64,000 nucleotides of DNA from Amblyomma americanum (taxonomy: Eukaryota > Arthropoda > Arachnida > Ixodida > Ixodidae), in assembly GCF_052857255.1 (NCBI RefSeq), contig NC_135497.1, forward strand, positions 192,480,530-192,544,529, given 5' to 3'. Positions 1 through 11,439 of this stretch are shown here, in pieces. Numbering within the stretch: position 1 is the first letter of the stretch; each line of letters starts with the position of its first letter. Under the pieces are notes generated by a model. That model was not told the origin of the DNA, searched no databases, and worked only from the letters and a program-made list of their open reading frames with translations. The position numbers and the translations under genes were made by a program.

Positions 1-962
1 CATTACGGTAGCATTTCGAGCCTTCAGCGTGGTGGCACCGCCACCCTGTGGCTGCGCCGCCACGCGGTCACGTGGTGTAAAGCAGCTGCCAGCGTCATTT
101 TTTTTTTTTATTCTACCGTGTATATAAGTTGAATAGTATCTTCTCTGTGAGGGCGAAATGTCTGGAAGATTATATTAGTAGTGTTACAGCAGGGTTTCAC
201 ATTCTAATACAGCTATGGACTTCGGCCTATATAATGAACATAGAAAACCGAATGCCATGGGGTTGGGCTTGAAACAAATGACGCATTAGATATGTCATAA
301 GTCTGATGCTGCTGGGCTCTGTAGGATGCTGTATTAACACAATTATAACTTGTTTTTTTGCTCACTTCATCAGTTTTAAAGTGCATCTCTAGTTATATTC
401 AGAACCAAGGTATGAATATAACGCAAATTTCTTTTCTCGCTGGTCATCAAGATAACGGCCTTCATCACCAGACTTGCGAGCTGCTAGGAGATGCCAACTT
501 TTTGACAACCTTGGGGCAGCATGGAGGTCAAAGGAGAGAGTGGCTAGACATATGGAAAGAAGGTAGCACGGACTGTTCAGAAAACGGCAGTGGAGCAAGG
601 AAACGGAAGGGCACAGGGCACGGATATTATGCATTAGTGGCCGTATCAAACTGTTCCTACTTATTTTCAACAAACATGCAGTTCTTTAAATATTGAACAT
701 GCTTTTCCACAAAACAGATATATCGAACTGACAAGTGCCAAGCTGCACCCATTCAGCAGGCGGCAGTGCCTCGGTACACAAGTGACTAGGGGTGGTGCGG
801 CAAGAAGTGGTGCCATGGTTGCTGCTTTCATCTCTCACTTGCCAGCAGCACCACAGGAGATGAAGTGGCGAGAAAAGCTGTTAGCCAGGCAGTCTACACC
901 CGTTTGTGCCTCTCGCACCCGTATATAGTAGCTCAGAACTAGCGACTTGGTTGGCTGTTATA
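1..962 (+). other. SAR1 intron sequence, no feature seen
   Basis: There is no exon, RNA gene or recognised repeat here. Short open frames have no family resemblance and no splice context. By position this should be intron of SAR1 or sequence between SAR1 exons. Confidence 0.4.
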
Positions 963-1854
963 CCGTGTTTACTCGAATGTAACGCGAGGGGTGACTTTAC
1001 ATGCTGCCCAGCAGGAAAAATAAAACCACGGATGTAAAGCGAGGCTTAAGGACGCAAAACAAAGTACCTGTAATAGACATCGTGGCCAACATATTTATTC
1101 ATGTTCCTTGCTTTCGAAGGCAGTGTTCTTGGAAACGGAGTCCTTTTCATGACCGAAGTCTTGCGGTAACTTCTGCCGTATCAATGTTGTTCGCCGCAGA
1201 TAAGCCATTCCTCTTCATGAACGTTTGGGCCCACCCACTAGATGCTCTGAACTTCCCATCTCCCAAGCAACGTCTCTAACTTTCCAACGGATCAGCTCGA
1301 CACTGACCCCCATGCGATGATTGCACTGCTCGATAATGAAGTCTGCCACTTTTTTCTCCAGTTCGACGTGATGGCCGGGCGGAGGCCCGCGAAATCCTTT
1401 GCGGTCAGGCTCACATTTTAAAAAGCCCCTCCCGCTGCAGCCGTCATCCGCGGATGGTTGACTTGTTGAGGCCGTCTTCGAGCTGCCGCAGAATTCTGGA
1501 CCTCGTCGGCTAACAGGATTGCTTTATTCTTAAAACGAGCGTCCTACTGAGCACGATGCATTGCCATCATGTGCACTGAATCAATACACCGCGAGCGATG
1601 CCACAAGAACACGACACGACGACACTAAAAAATGAGAGAACAACGCTTTGACTTTGGATGGATGAGGATTTGGCTTCCGTGGTACCCATGTTGCCAGCAT
1701 AAGATTGCAAAACTGCGGAAACCGCAACCAAGCTGATTGCTTTGAAATAGCTGCAACGCGGCACTGCTTTAGGCCAATCGGAATGCGTTATTCGATTATA
1801 ACGCGAGGGCCGACTTTAATGTGAAAAACTCGTGTTACAGTCGAGTAAATATGG
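963..1854 (-). mobile_element. Pogo-like DNA transposon remnant with CENPB-type HTH region
   Basis: The element is bounded by TA dinucleotides (961-962, 1855-1856) and imperfect inverted ends: CCGTGTTTACTCGAATGTAA on the left and CCATATTTACTCGACTGTAA on the right strand. Minus-strand fragments between about 1080 and 1560 recall the Tc5/CENPB DNA-binding helix of pogo-like transposases (a SGW..F.KRNGLS pattern), broken by stops. The DDE domain is missing, so the copy is nonautonomous. Its ends resemble those of the element at 5426-6415. Confidence 0.6.
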
Positions 1855-2222
1855 TAGGTTTCCAGCAGCTACTCACGTCGACTGTCAGAGTGGAGGTGGT
1901 GCTAACGTCGATAGCTTTCATCCTGGCGTCCGATTTCTTACAAGACACCACTGTAATGCCAAGAAGCTGCTCTTGCTGGCGATTGACCTGCACCTCTGCG
2001 TGCTGCAGCGCATTGTGGGGAAGCCAAATTGTGTTTTCCAGTGTTTTTTTATGGCCTCTGCAGTCACCGCAAGCGGCTTCGTAATAGTGGTAAAGCTACG
2101 AAAAAGGTCTCTACCGGTAGCTGTTCTTTCACTGAATAAATTTTGGTTCTCCAGCATGAGTTTTAGTGGAATTTTGTTACAGATTTCGGGTATATAGAAC
2201 TAGTGTACGATTTTTTTATATA

Positions 2223-3400
2223 CAGTCGCCGACCGATTTTCAGGCTCGAAGGGACCTGAAATATTGTCCGAATAATCGAACAGTCCGAAAAATCTCTGAA
2301 GTACAAAAAATCACTTTGTTGAGATGAAATCTGCTTAAAAAAAGGTCACTGATTTTACCTTGCGGAAAAGTTCTCTTGCTGGCGACGATTTGTGCCTGTA
2401 TTTGCGCCTAAGTTGTGCTTTCACTGTATATGCTACACAGCAAGGCAACGGCGTTTAGTTGAGTGCTTCCCACGCTTCTTTGACAGACCCGGCAGCACCG
2501 GTGGGGCCATGTTGTTCATAGCCAGAGTGTGCACCACATCGCTCGTCAAACACACGCAATGACAAGGCACTTTTCGTTAAAAGCGCTGGAACCGCCGGAC
2601 GCAATCACAAAACGACGAACGGATGTAACTCCGTGAAGACAGAGTGCCACTCGGTCGACGCAGTCGGAGAAACCCAAGTGACGAAATGGCGCACGTATGA
2701 GACCCGCCGCAGTGGCTCAGTGGTTAGGGCGCTCTGCTAGTGATCGGGAGTACCAGGGTACGAACCCGACCGCGGCGGCCGTGTTTCAATGGAGGCGAAA
2801 CGCAAAGGAGCCCGTGTGCTGTACGATGTGAGTGCATGTTAAAGATCCCCAGGTGGTCGAAAATATTCCGGAGCCCTCCACTATGGCCGCCTCTTTCTTC
2901 TCGGTCCCTCCTTTATCCCTTCCCTTAATGCGCGGTTCAGGTGTGTCCGCCGAGATGTGAGACAGATATTGCACCATTTCCTTTCCCCAACAACCGATTT
3001 TCAATGTATGAGACAAGCAATAACTGCTGGCGACAACGTTGGCAACAAAAGCAAGTTGACTGCGATGGCGATCTGACTACCACCTCGAAGTGTTAGAGAT
3101 CGCAGGGACCTCTACTGGCAAACATGAGGTACCGAAAGTATGTCAAGCCAATCCAACTGCAGAGTAAATTTACCTCAATCCAACATGGTGCCTTTTGCGC
3201 CGGCGCAAAGCTGATAAGATGGCTGATTTTGGCCCGTAGGCGACTGAAATTAGTTCGAAAAATCGAACTTTTGGACAAAGTCCAAAATATCAGTCGCGAA
3301 TATGTATGGGCTTCTATGGGGTGACTGACGGTGCCTCATCGAAGTCCGAAATATTCTACAAGTCCGAATTATTGGAGTCCAAATTACTCGTCGGCTACTG
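2223..3400. mobile_element. Nonautonomous Tigger-like DNA transposon (host of a nested SINE)
   Basis: The TA-flanked inverted ends start CAGTCGCCGACC on the left and CAGTAGCCGACGA on the right strand, with related AT-rich subterminal sequence (GTCCGAA repeats) at both sides. There is no transposase reading frame. A type B SINE interrupts it at 2704-3005. The CAGT(A/C)GCCGAC ends and TA target fit the Tc1/mariner-pogo group; the exact family is not settled. Confidence 0.55.
2704..3005 (+). mobile_element. tRNA-derived SINE, type B (tick Ruka-like)
   Basis: A 302-bp insertion is flanked by the 9-bp target duplication GTATGAGAC (2695-2703 and 3006-3014). The tRNA-like head has an A box (TGGCTCAGTGG) and a B-box-like segment ending ACGAACCC. 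It is followed by the shared body (GTTAAAGATCCCCAGGTGG) and a type B tail (TTTATCCCTTCCC to CATTTCCTTTCCCC). Confidence 0.85.
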
Positions 3401-3443
3401 TATTCATTGTAACGAGGCTTCACTTCATATAGATTGCACATAC

Positions 3444-3720
3444 AGGGTGTGCCAGCTAACTTTAGCCAGGGTTGTTTGTCGAGGCACTCTAAGATGATGC
3501 AACCAAATGCGTGTGGCTGGCTATTGTATGTAGCAGTGCATACGTAAAGTTTAATTAACCAGCTATGCAGATGACAAAGTCGGGAAAAAAATTCCAAATG
3601 GCAAGTTGTAGAGTGGTCCACAAAATGTCCAATTGAGCTGTTCCCAACTTTCTGTCCATCACGTATTGGTTTTTTCCGCTTATTGCAGATGCCCGTGAAA
3701 TAAAAAAAAATGCATGGCAT
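3444..3720 (+). repeat. Solo end of a MITE-like repeat
   Basis: This starts ACAGGGTGTGCCAGCTAACT, nearly the same as the outer ends of the palindrome at 28270-29167. The opposite end is not found, so it is either a one-sided remnant or a diverged copy. Its 3' limit is approximate. Confidence 0.35.
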
Positions 3721-4538
3721 GCCCACTTGTGTGCCATGATTGCAATGCTCCCAAATGTTCAGCTTACAAACGAACAGCATTTAGCTGTGTGTGCTTGCCA
3801 GTTAAGACAATGACAGGGCAGCAGCGCAGGCATTGGCTGTGTGATTTATGCCAGTGGCCTGCTTCTGCCACAACGGTTCTTGATAGCTGCAAGCATACGC
3901 AGCACTTATCGCTTATGCTGCGTCTACATTCCTCCTCCTGTTGTTATAGTGTCTCAAACTCCAAACTCCTCTCTTGTGTTACATCCGTGATAACATTATA
4001 TACTTAAAAATACAGTACTTGTAGCCCTGCTGTTTTTTAACACTGCTGACCACATTCTGCAGTCTCTTGGTAACCTGTTCGATCAGACTGCATGTGCAAA
4101 CATTGCTTGCATAACTTGGGAAAGCGTGCCAAGGCGGTAAAGACTGTCAAGTTTTGATCCTCTTGCTGTTTTATATTTTTGTTTTGTGAATGATTGGAAT
4201 GCACTGCATCCTCACCTTGTTTTGTAAAGGGGCACAAAATTTTCTGTTACACATTCCTCAATACTGTGCTTTCAATCTGTAAAGCAGACATGCATGAACC
4301 TGTTGGCAAACAACTGCGCATTCATGTGGCTCACTATCAAGAGCTCCAGCACGACCTCTCTTGCTGTAAGAGTAGTCTTAGTGCACCTCCTTTTGATTTT
4401 GTGGCCTCATTTCACGGTCTTGTGTACCTGCTTTCACATATCCTTCCTGTAATAGTCCGGTGTGTTCTTGGGCTGTATTCGCTTTGGTCAGAGCAAAAGG
4501 CTGCAGTGGTAAAAATTGTTGTTTTTATATCTGCTCAG

Positions 4539-4642
4539 CTCGTAGGGTGTGGAAGGACTATTTCCCTGCTGTGGATGCTATTGTGTTCCTCATTGACGCC
4601 CATGACCGGGAGCGGTTTCCGGAGTCCAAAGCAGAGCTGGAC
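4539..4642 (+). CDS. SAR1: SAR1 exon (interswitch to helix alpha-3 region)
   Basis: The acceptor is the pyrimidine-rich stretch ending CTGCTCAG at 4538, and the donor is GTGAGT at 4643. The exon encodes [20 protein letters not shown] followed by a [13 protein letters not shown] helix. The first two bases complete an Ala codon begun in an upstream exon outside the window. The Ala-Arg-Arg-Val start follows the usual HTQARRVW context of SAR1. Confidence 0.93.
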
Positions 4643-7600
4643 GTGAGTCTTTACTTCTCTTGTAATGTTGCAATTTCTTGCACCTGTAGCCGCTGCGATG
4701 GCTCAGTGGTTATGGCGCTCGGCTACTGACCCGAAAGATTCGGTTCGATTCCGGCCGCGGTGGTCGGAATTTCGATGGAGGCGAAATTCTAGATGCCCGT
4801 GTACTGTGCGATATCAGTGCACATTAAAGAACCCCAGGTGGTTTAAATTTCTGGAGCCTTTCACTACGGCGTCCCTAGTAGCCTGAGTCGCTTTGGGACG
4901 TTAAACACCTATAAACCATAAACTAATCTTGCACCTTTATCAGATGGGCAAATAGAATGCCTCTTCCCTAGTGTCAGTGCTGCATCAGGAGAAGTAAAAT
5001 GTCACTTTGAGAATGCGGTGATGGCATCAAAGCAGTTTGCTTCATTTGTGGTTAGAAATTTGCACAAATTCCTCTTGCAGTGGAAAAGGCTCTCGGAAGA
5101 CCTTTGTTTCGATTAAAATATGTGCATGCAACAACTTCACGTGATGCCACTAATGCAATGGTCTGGCAAGAAAATTGATGGGCTTTCATAATGCCATGAG
5201 AGAGTATGAACATTTGAATACAGGAGCTTCAAGTTCAGACTTTAAGGGAACAGATTTTCGCTTGAATTATCGTAAGTTAGAATTTTCAGACGTGTACTTT
5301 AATATGATCGCTGTTAAATGTCATTTGCTTTATGCATATACAATCAGCATTTGGGTATTATTTCTCTATTCAAATGAAGCTGAAAATGTCACAGCATTAC
5401 ATATAGGTGAAATGCACTTCACATATCGTATTTACTCGCGTATAACCCCAACCTGTGTATAACGCGCACCCCTAACTTTGAACTCCTAAAGAAAAAAACT
5501 CGTATAACCTGCGTGTTTAGCTGAAAAAAAAAAAGAAGTCCTAGAAAGATACAACTGCACACTCGGTGATCATTTCGTTTTCAGCACATTTATTCAAATG
5601 ACCACCACCACGTCACTGGTTATCCGATTCTCAATCGTCGCGGCTCTCACTGCTGCCATTCGAGGCTTCATCGCCACACTTGAAGACATAGTCGTCCTCG
5701 GAACCATCCAAGCTGTTACTGATGGCACACTTTTTAAATCTTTTGCGTACCAAGTCGACCGGTATCGCTTTCCACGCATCCACGATCCACTGGCACAGCA
5801 ATGGAATATCGGGCGTTCGCACGCATCCGTTGGTGTAAGTGCGTAAAGGCTATCAGCCATCCACTGGGCGTACAGGCACACTTTGAGTGGCTGTAGGATG
5901 GATGTCATGCTGCCAGGTATTGTTATAACGCGGTCGATGGTGGTCTCGGCGAGGCGAGCCTTCACCACATCAGTGCAGTGGCCTCGGAAGGAATCCAGTA
6001 CGAGCAGTAGCTCTGTTGCAGATTTCTTCGGCAGTAGCTATAATCTTTAGCTTCTCTTTCGCTGAAACACTGCCGCCGAGTCGCACTCATGATGCCAAAA
6101 CAAAGCAAGCAAACAATGCAAACTGGGGTGTAGTACACGAAACAGTGCCTGACACTAGGCTCAACAATGCTGGCTGAAGAAAACTTGGCCAATGGCATGG
6201 GGAAGAATAAACTATGAATGGGGATTTGGCTATGCCTTTCATTGGCCCCTCATCGGTTTGACAAGCATCGATCACTATGGGAATGGCGGACTACATGGGG
6301 GAGGCCGCCGCACATTGCCATGAAGCAGACCCCCCCCCCCCAACCCGCACCCCCACTTTTTAAATGCATTTTTTGTTTTTCAATTTTGGTGCGGGTTATA
6401 CGCGAGTAAATATGCTATTTAACTCAACCAGTAGCCTCCAACTGCTGATAAAAGTGTGTGATGCACCGCTTTCTCAATATATTAAAACCACGTTCATTGG
6501 GACCTGAAGGGACTCTATAAAGCGTTCGAATTATATCCGGAGGTCGATTCATTGAATGACTACAAAAAGAAAAATCCTTTCGAGAAGCAGTTTCACAGCA
6601 CAGCAAATTTTATTTTAAAAAAATGGTCAGTTATCTGCTTTTGAGTGAAAGCTGAGTGGCTATGTCAATTTTGTGGAATTCCATCATGCTGTACTGCATG
6701 TTCACTGTTAAGAATGTCAAATTGGAACTACTCTAAAATAGCCCTTCACCACACGCTAACAAGCAGCTAGTAATGATCGAGCATGCATTTTCGACACACA
6801 GGTCTACACAGATGGAAACCAAAGGAAACCACATTTGCGCTGGAAAGGCGAGGCACTTTACAGAAACAGAACAGACTAGCATTGCGCCAATCTGCCTGAA
6901 ATGTACGCAGCTGGGCTTGGCTCAGTGGTCCATGGGAGGCTCTGAAAATTTAAACTGCATGGCAAGAGGGCGCTTCCGATTGCTTGGAGTGCCGATCAAG
7001 GTTACCTGGTTAAAGAGGTGGAATTTCCAGCTCATGCAGGGCAGCAACTCTGACGTATCTGAGCTCTTCACCGTCCTTTCATGTGCCGGGAGCATTGGAG
7101 CAAGACTGAAAACTTGCTGTTAAGTTGTACTGTTGTGTAAGCAATGTAGTATACGCTTGGTTATACGCTTGGCTGCCGACACGAAAGACTCTGTTTCAAT
7201 CCTGGCCACGGCGGTCTAATTTCGATGGAGGCGAAATTCTAGAGGCCCGTGTACTGTGCGATGTCAGTGCACATTTAAGAACCCCAGGTGGTTGAAATTT
7301 CCGGAGCCCTTCACAACGATGTCCCTCATAGCCTGATTCGCTTTGGGACGTTAAACCCCCATAAACCATCATTGCAACAGCTCCTGTGCACATGCGTCAC
7401 CTCTGTGATCAAGCGCATCGTTGCTTGCAGCCAGAGCTAATCGCAGAGGCCACGGCGCGTGCGTTTCGAAGGCTATTCTCATGTGGGTCGTGGAAAGTTT
7501 GGGTGCAGCCCTTATACAGATGTTACTCTTTTTTAAATATTTCCTTGGGGAAACAGGGTGTGGCCCCTACATGTGTTTATACGGTATGTGTGTGGTAGTC

Positions 7601-9914
7601 ATTTGCTCAACCCTGGATAGTTGTGCTGGTGTGTTTTTAATTTCTGATGTATCCAATTATCTTGCAGAGCCTGCTGACTGATGAGCAGTTGGCAAACTGC
7701 CCGGTGTTGATTTTGGGCAACAAGATTGACAAGCCAGGCGCAGCGAGTGAGGACGAGCTCCGCACTTACTTCTGCCTTTACTCGCAAACTACTGGGAAGG
7801 TGGGTGAGGGAGCTCATGAAAAGTGGCCTTGTTCGCTGGTTGTGTGAACAGCACAACCTTGGGTAATGCTGGAATGTTATTGTCTGATAACGGCCACACA
7901 TTACCTTGATTGCAAATACTGTATTGGAGGGAATGTATGTGCAGTGAGGGACAAAGATGTAGGTAGCAATGCATCTGACTGCTGTTTTTCTTTAAATTAA
8001 GGCTTGAGAAAAGCGGGTGGTGCACAAAATACCTGGAGATTTCGTGAACATGTCCTAAAAAACTCTACAAAGGCAGTGATGTGGTTGCTGCGCCAATTGC
8101 TTCAAAAAGGCAAAGCCTACTCACTATATGGTGCTACATTGATGAAATATGACTGATCTGCGCCAAGCCTGCGCCAAAATTCTGTATTTACAAAATTCTC
8201 GGGCGCCGCATGTTATCCTTCATGGACGTATACATGCTGCATATCAAGCTGGCCAGGCCTGTGGTCGCTCCGCGTAATGAAAACAGAGAAGCGAAATAGG
8301 CTCACAGCGTGGAGGGATTTGCTCTGGACTGGAGGCAGCGGCAGCGCGCACTTCATGCCGCCGCCGCATCCAGTCCAGCTGTTGCAAGATTATGAGATTC
8401 TAACTGGAGAACATTTTAAGAAGTTTTAGCATAGAGTGTTCCGCTACCATTAACTGCACCCACTGACCTACCTGTGTATGCATAGGTGGCCCTGAGGAGG
8501 GCACACCGGCCACTGCGCAGGCGTAGTTGGGTCCCAGACTCCCCTCTGACGCGGATCACAGTAGTGGATGTCACTGTGCTAAAACTGTATAATAACTTGA
8601 TCCTTCATTTTTACACATCGATTTTCTTGTCATAGTTGCTACGAACAGCAAAAAACTTTAGCGTGGTGGTGAGTCTAACCAACGAAAAATAAAAGAAAAA
8701 GCGACTTAGACACCACAAAATGCGGTATATATCTGCGCCAAATGCTCTCCTTTTAGCACCAAAAGACACTTTTGGCTGCTTCAAAAGCTGCTCCAAAGTG
8801 ACCTCGGCCAATCACATCGCTGCACAGGCCATAATGCACAACATACACATCGTATATTGCCGCCCCTCAACTCTCATTCCTAGCTGGCCAAAAAGAAAAA
8901 TTGGCTCTATAAGATGCATAACCCCTTTCACCCCGCCTCACGTTATGTAGTTCTCCACAGGATAGCATGACGGCGCGTGCGCAGTGTGAAGCAATAAAGG
9001 CGCAGCAATATAATATCAAAGCCAGCAGTGAGGCAAAAGGAGATAAAAGGCAATAACAGCACCCTCGTGCTAGCCCGGCTGACTAGCAGCAAATAGTTCA
9101 GTGGTTTCAGATTTCGGCGTGCACAGGAGTTTACCGGAATTTTGCTCTTGCAACTGTTCATCTGGGAAATCGACTGCCAGTGCGAGCAATCTGGGGATCT
9201 TTTCCCAAGGCTGCCTTGCATGCAACCACATGCATGTTGGTAGTCTGTTCTGTAGGGAGCATAAATAAATTCGGTAATAAATTAAGGGTGCACAAATTAC
9301 CCTAGTAAATACAGTATCTCAGGCATTCAGAGATGTACAGAGCTATTTTAGATGTTCTACTTTCACAAAACTTTCTTGCATATGATATGGCTGTTAGGAT
9401 TGAACTCTTGTGCTTAATGCTGTCTGTCTCAGTGCAAGAACTGTGCACATTTCGTGATTTAATTTGACGCAGCAAAGGACTCATGCCAGATGGTCCAGCA
9501 AATTGAAACTGGTGTATTTGGCTCATATGGTGGGCCTAGCTCCATGCTAGAGTGGAGTCTGTTGCAACCTGCATTTTTTTTTTTTTTGCAGGTTGCCCAG
9601 GTGTTGCTTTGCATGTGCAGTGGTGCTGTTTTTTCCAGCATGCCAGAATGCAATTGTTTTTTCTTATTTGGAATAGTTTTCTCAAAGTTTCATGTTGAAT
9701 TTTGCAAACTGAGCCACCTGTGACAGTTTTAACCATGGACAGAAGGCAGTGTAAAGAAATTGACTGTGCAACATTTTTTTTCTCTTCCCTTGGTCTGCAG
9801 GGCAAAGTTCCGAGGTCAGAAATGACAGCGCGCCCCTTGGAGATGTTCATGTGCAGTGTCCTCAAGAGACAGGGCTACGGCGAAGGGTTCCGCTGGCTGG
9901 CCCAGTACATCTAG
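4539..9914 (+). CDS. SAR1: SAR1 small GTPase, 3' part of the gene (three exons)
   Basis: Joined coding exons 4539-4642, 7668-7799 and 9801-9914 give about 116 residues that read as the C-terminal 60% of SAR1, the Arf-family GTPase that recruits the COPII coat at ER exit sites. Visible family marks are the [16 protein letters not shown] strand-helix, the nucleotide-specificity motif NKID, the conserved SEDELRTYF segment, the CSV nucleotide loop and the terminal [13 protein letters not shown]. Phases agree: the first exon opens with two bases of a split Ala codon, and the next two joins are in phase 0. The N-terminal amphipathic helix, P-loop, switch I and DxGG motif are missing and must lie left of base 1; I looked for the switch I exon between 1 and 4538 and did not find it. 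No frameshift or stop is seen, so this looks like a live housekeeping gene with repeat-filled introns. Confidence 0.94.
4686..4926 (+). mobile_element. tRNA-derived SINE, type A (tick Ruka-like)
   Basis: A 241-bp SINE is flanked by the 10-bp duplication TCTTGCACCT (4676-4685 and 4927-4936). The head GCTCAGTGGTTATGGCGCTC and the B-box region TTCGATTCCGG precede the ATTTCGATGGAGGCGAAAT body. It ends CTTTGGGACGTTAAA then CATAAA. It lies only about 45 bp past a SAR1 splice donor. Confidence 0.88.
5426..6415 (-). mobile_element. Pogo-like DNA transposon remnant with DDE fragment
   Basis: The 990-bp element is bounded by TA (5424-5425, 6416-6417) and inverted ends containing TATTTACTCGCGTATAACCC. 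The minus-strand coding remnant at about 5594-6010 shows a [13 protein letters not shown] catalytic strand, then a [10 protein letters not shown] segment and a [18 protein letters not shown] C-terminus, which are hallmarks of pogo/Tigger DDE transposases. The N-terminal HTH half is deleted. A C12 run sits at 6330-6341. Confidence 0.75.
5594..6010 (-). pseudogene. Pogo-like transposase C-terminal fragment
   Basis: Two reading frames carry the pieces: the LDSFRGH strand and TSILQP motif in one, and the [10 protein letters not shown] tail in another, so at least one frameshift lies between. In an intact pogo transposase these belong to the DDE catalytic core and its C-terminal tail. This fragment cannot be active. 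Confidence 0.65.
7153..7371 (+). mobile_element. SINE type A, 5'-truncated
   Basis: The A-box end is lost. From GCTTGGCTGCCGACACGAAAG onward it follows type A: a degraded B box, ATTTCGATGGAGGCGAAAT, AAGAACCCCAGGTGG and CTTTGGGACGTTAAAC. No clear target duplication was found. Confidence 0.8.
7668..7799 (+). CDS. SAR1: SAR1 exon with NKID motif
   Basis: The acceptor ends TTGCAG at 7667 and the donor is GTGGGT at 7800. The exon is 44 whole codons, running from [17 protein letters not shown] through [18 protein letters not shown] to [12 protein letters not shown] is the guanine-specificity motif. A Cys stands where most SAR1 proteins, as I recall, have Gly in YFGLY. Confidence 0.94.
9801..9914 (+). 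CDS. SAR1: SAR1 terminal exon with stop
   Basis: The acceptor ends TCTGCAG at 9800. The exon encodes [20 protein letters not shown], then [17 protein letters not shown] and TAG at 9912-9914. CSV is the ribose and guanine-contacting loop. The usual final Asp after YI is absent because the stop comes one codon early. Confidence 0.94.
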   Translation, partial: GKVPRSEMTARPLEMFMCSVLKRQGYGEGFRWLAQYI

Positions 9915-11365
9915 GCATCACCTAGCCCAAATGGGAAAGGAACGAGAGAAAGCAATTGTGTTGGGGGCATCTTGTGACTGGAAGAGAGTGTGGTGGACAA
10001 CTGCTGTTGGAAGTACTCTTCCCCCTCCCTTTCCTCACCTGCGACCTTAGCCTCCTGGCACGCCCCTACCATCTTCCCCCACCTGAGGCGACAAGCTATG
10101 GGACTTCTAGGAAACCTTTTTTTTATACATATAGGCTCATTCCAAACCTTAGCTTCAGGCCCCGCATAAGCACTTACATACGTCCTGTATAAAGAGTGAG
10201 CACTGTACAGATATTGAAGAAGACTCGAGGCAAACTAATCTTGCCAAGTTTTGTCCTGTCTTGTTTTTATTAGGTGTGCTTGAAGAGGGAGAGGCAGGGA
10301 GAACATAAACCATATTGAGTGTTGGTGCAAAACAAAGTGGGTGATGGGCTGCAGTGGACAAAAATAGCGACCGACGCTGACAGGCCACTTCATCTATTTG
10401 GGCAAAGTTTGTGAAAAATGCCTGGCATATTGCCAGATTCTGCCCTTTGATGCATTAGAGATGTGTACTTTGTAGCTTGTCCATCCAAAGTGTTACGTTG
10501 GAGTGATCTTTGTAGCTGCTTTTTTCATGAAATGACGGGCTGCTTCAGAGAGGCATTGTTGGTGTGCTGCTGTAACGACCATTTCTAAAGTGGCTTTGCA
10601 ACTGAGGTGTAATCACCTTGCCGATTTTTTGTTTTTAACATAACCAGGGAGGCTACGTTCTTGTAACATTTGCACCTTTGTCCTTTTTTGACAAGTGCAG
10701 TGGCCAAAGGTTTATATGAAATGTCCCAAGAAGTTCAAGGTTGCTTGTCAGCGTTATTGTCCTTTTCAGACTTCTCTAGATTCTAGAGAAGAAACATGTC
10801 GCAACAGTCATGTTATCGTAAATACGTGAATATGCGATTTGCTGTTGACTGTCTTTTTTTTTTCTAAGTTAAGTATTTTCATGCCTTTTTTTTTTTCAAG
10901 GACTGTCTACTGTGTACATAATTGCGATCCCAAAATGTGAAAGCTTGACTTGGTAGATAAAGAAACCATTGCCAATGTTTGGTTTCCATGAATCATTTTT
11001 CTTGGCATAGTTGGTGTGGCACTCTAGAGCATGGGCAGAAAATGCAACAGTAGGTGCACTTTCAATAACAGTGCCAGATTTCTTCGAATAGTTATTGTTC
11101 ACGTTCCTCACATGTGCCACAGTTGGAATGTTGCGTGGAGGGTTACCCCAGAAGGTTTGGTGCATTGTAGCTTAAATTACCTGCCATAAGCACATGTGCA
11201 AGAACTCTAAGAATGCTTATATTACTCGGATGCTGAACTAGAGCAGCACTGTACAATAGTTGCACGTACTGGTGCATGTAGCTCAGGGTTAATTTTTATA
11301 CAGCATCTGATGCCAGCCAATGTGAGATACAAAGATGAAAAGTAATAAATTTGTTCTTCAACCTC
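9915..11365 (+). other. SAR1: SAR1 3' UTR with polyadenylation signal
   Basis: After the SAR1 stop there is about 1.4 kb of T-rich sequence with no coding signal and no recognised mobile element. The first good AATAAA is at 11344-11349, shortly before the RTE remnant begins near 11440. I infer that the mature 3' end lies just after it. Only transcript data could fix the cleavage site. Confidence 0.55.
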
Positions 11366-11439
11366 TGTACATCACAAATGTAAATTATCTAGGCGTCTGT
11401 TCCAGCACCTTGACATGATAGAACTTCAAGGGACCGAGA

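Noticed and set aside
3250..3780. Minus-strand open frame of 176 residues
   Set aside because: It spans the end of a Tigger-like element and a MITE-like repeat, with no known domain.
1..4538. Upstream SAR1 exon with switch I (PTLHPTSEEL type)
   Set aside because: I searched for the conserved codons on the plus strand and found none; the exon must lie outside the window.
4194..4646. Plus-strand open frame of 150 residues overlapping a SAR1 exon
   Set aside because: It crosses intron sequence and reads the SAR1 exon in the wrong frame.
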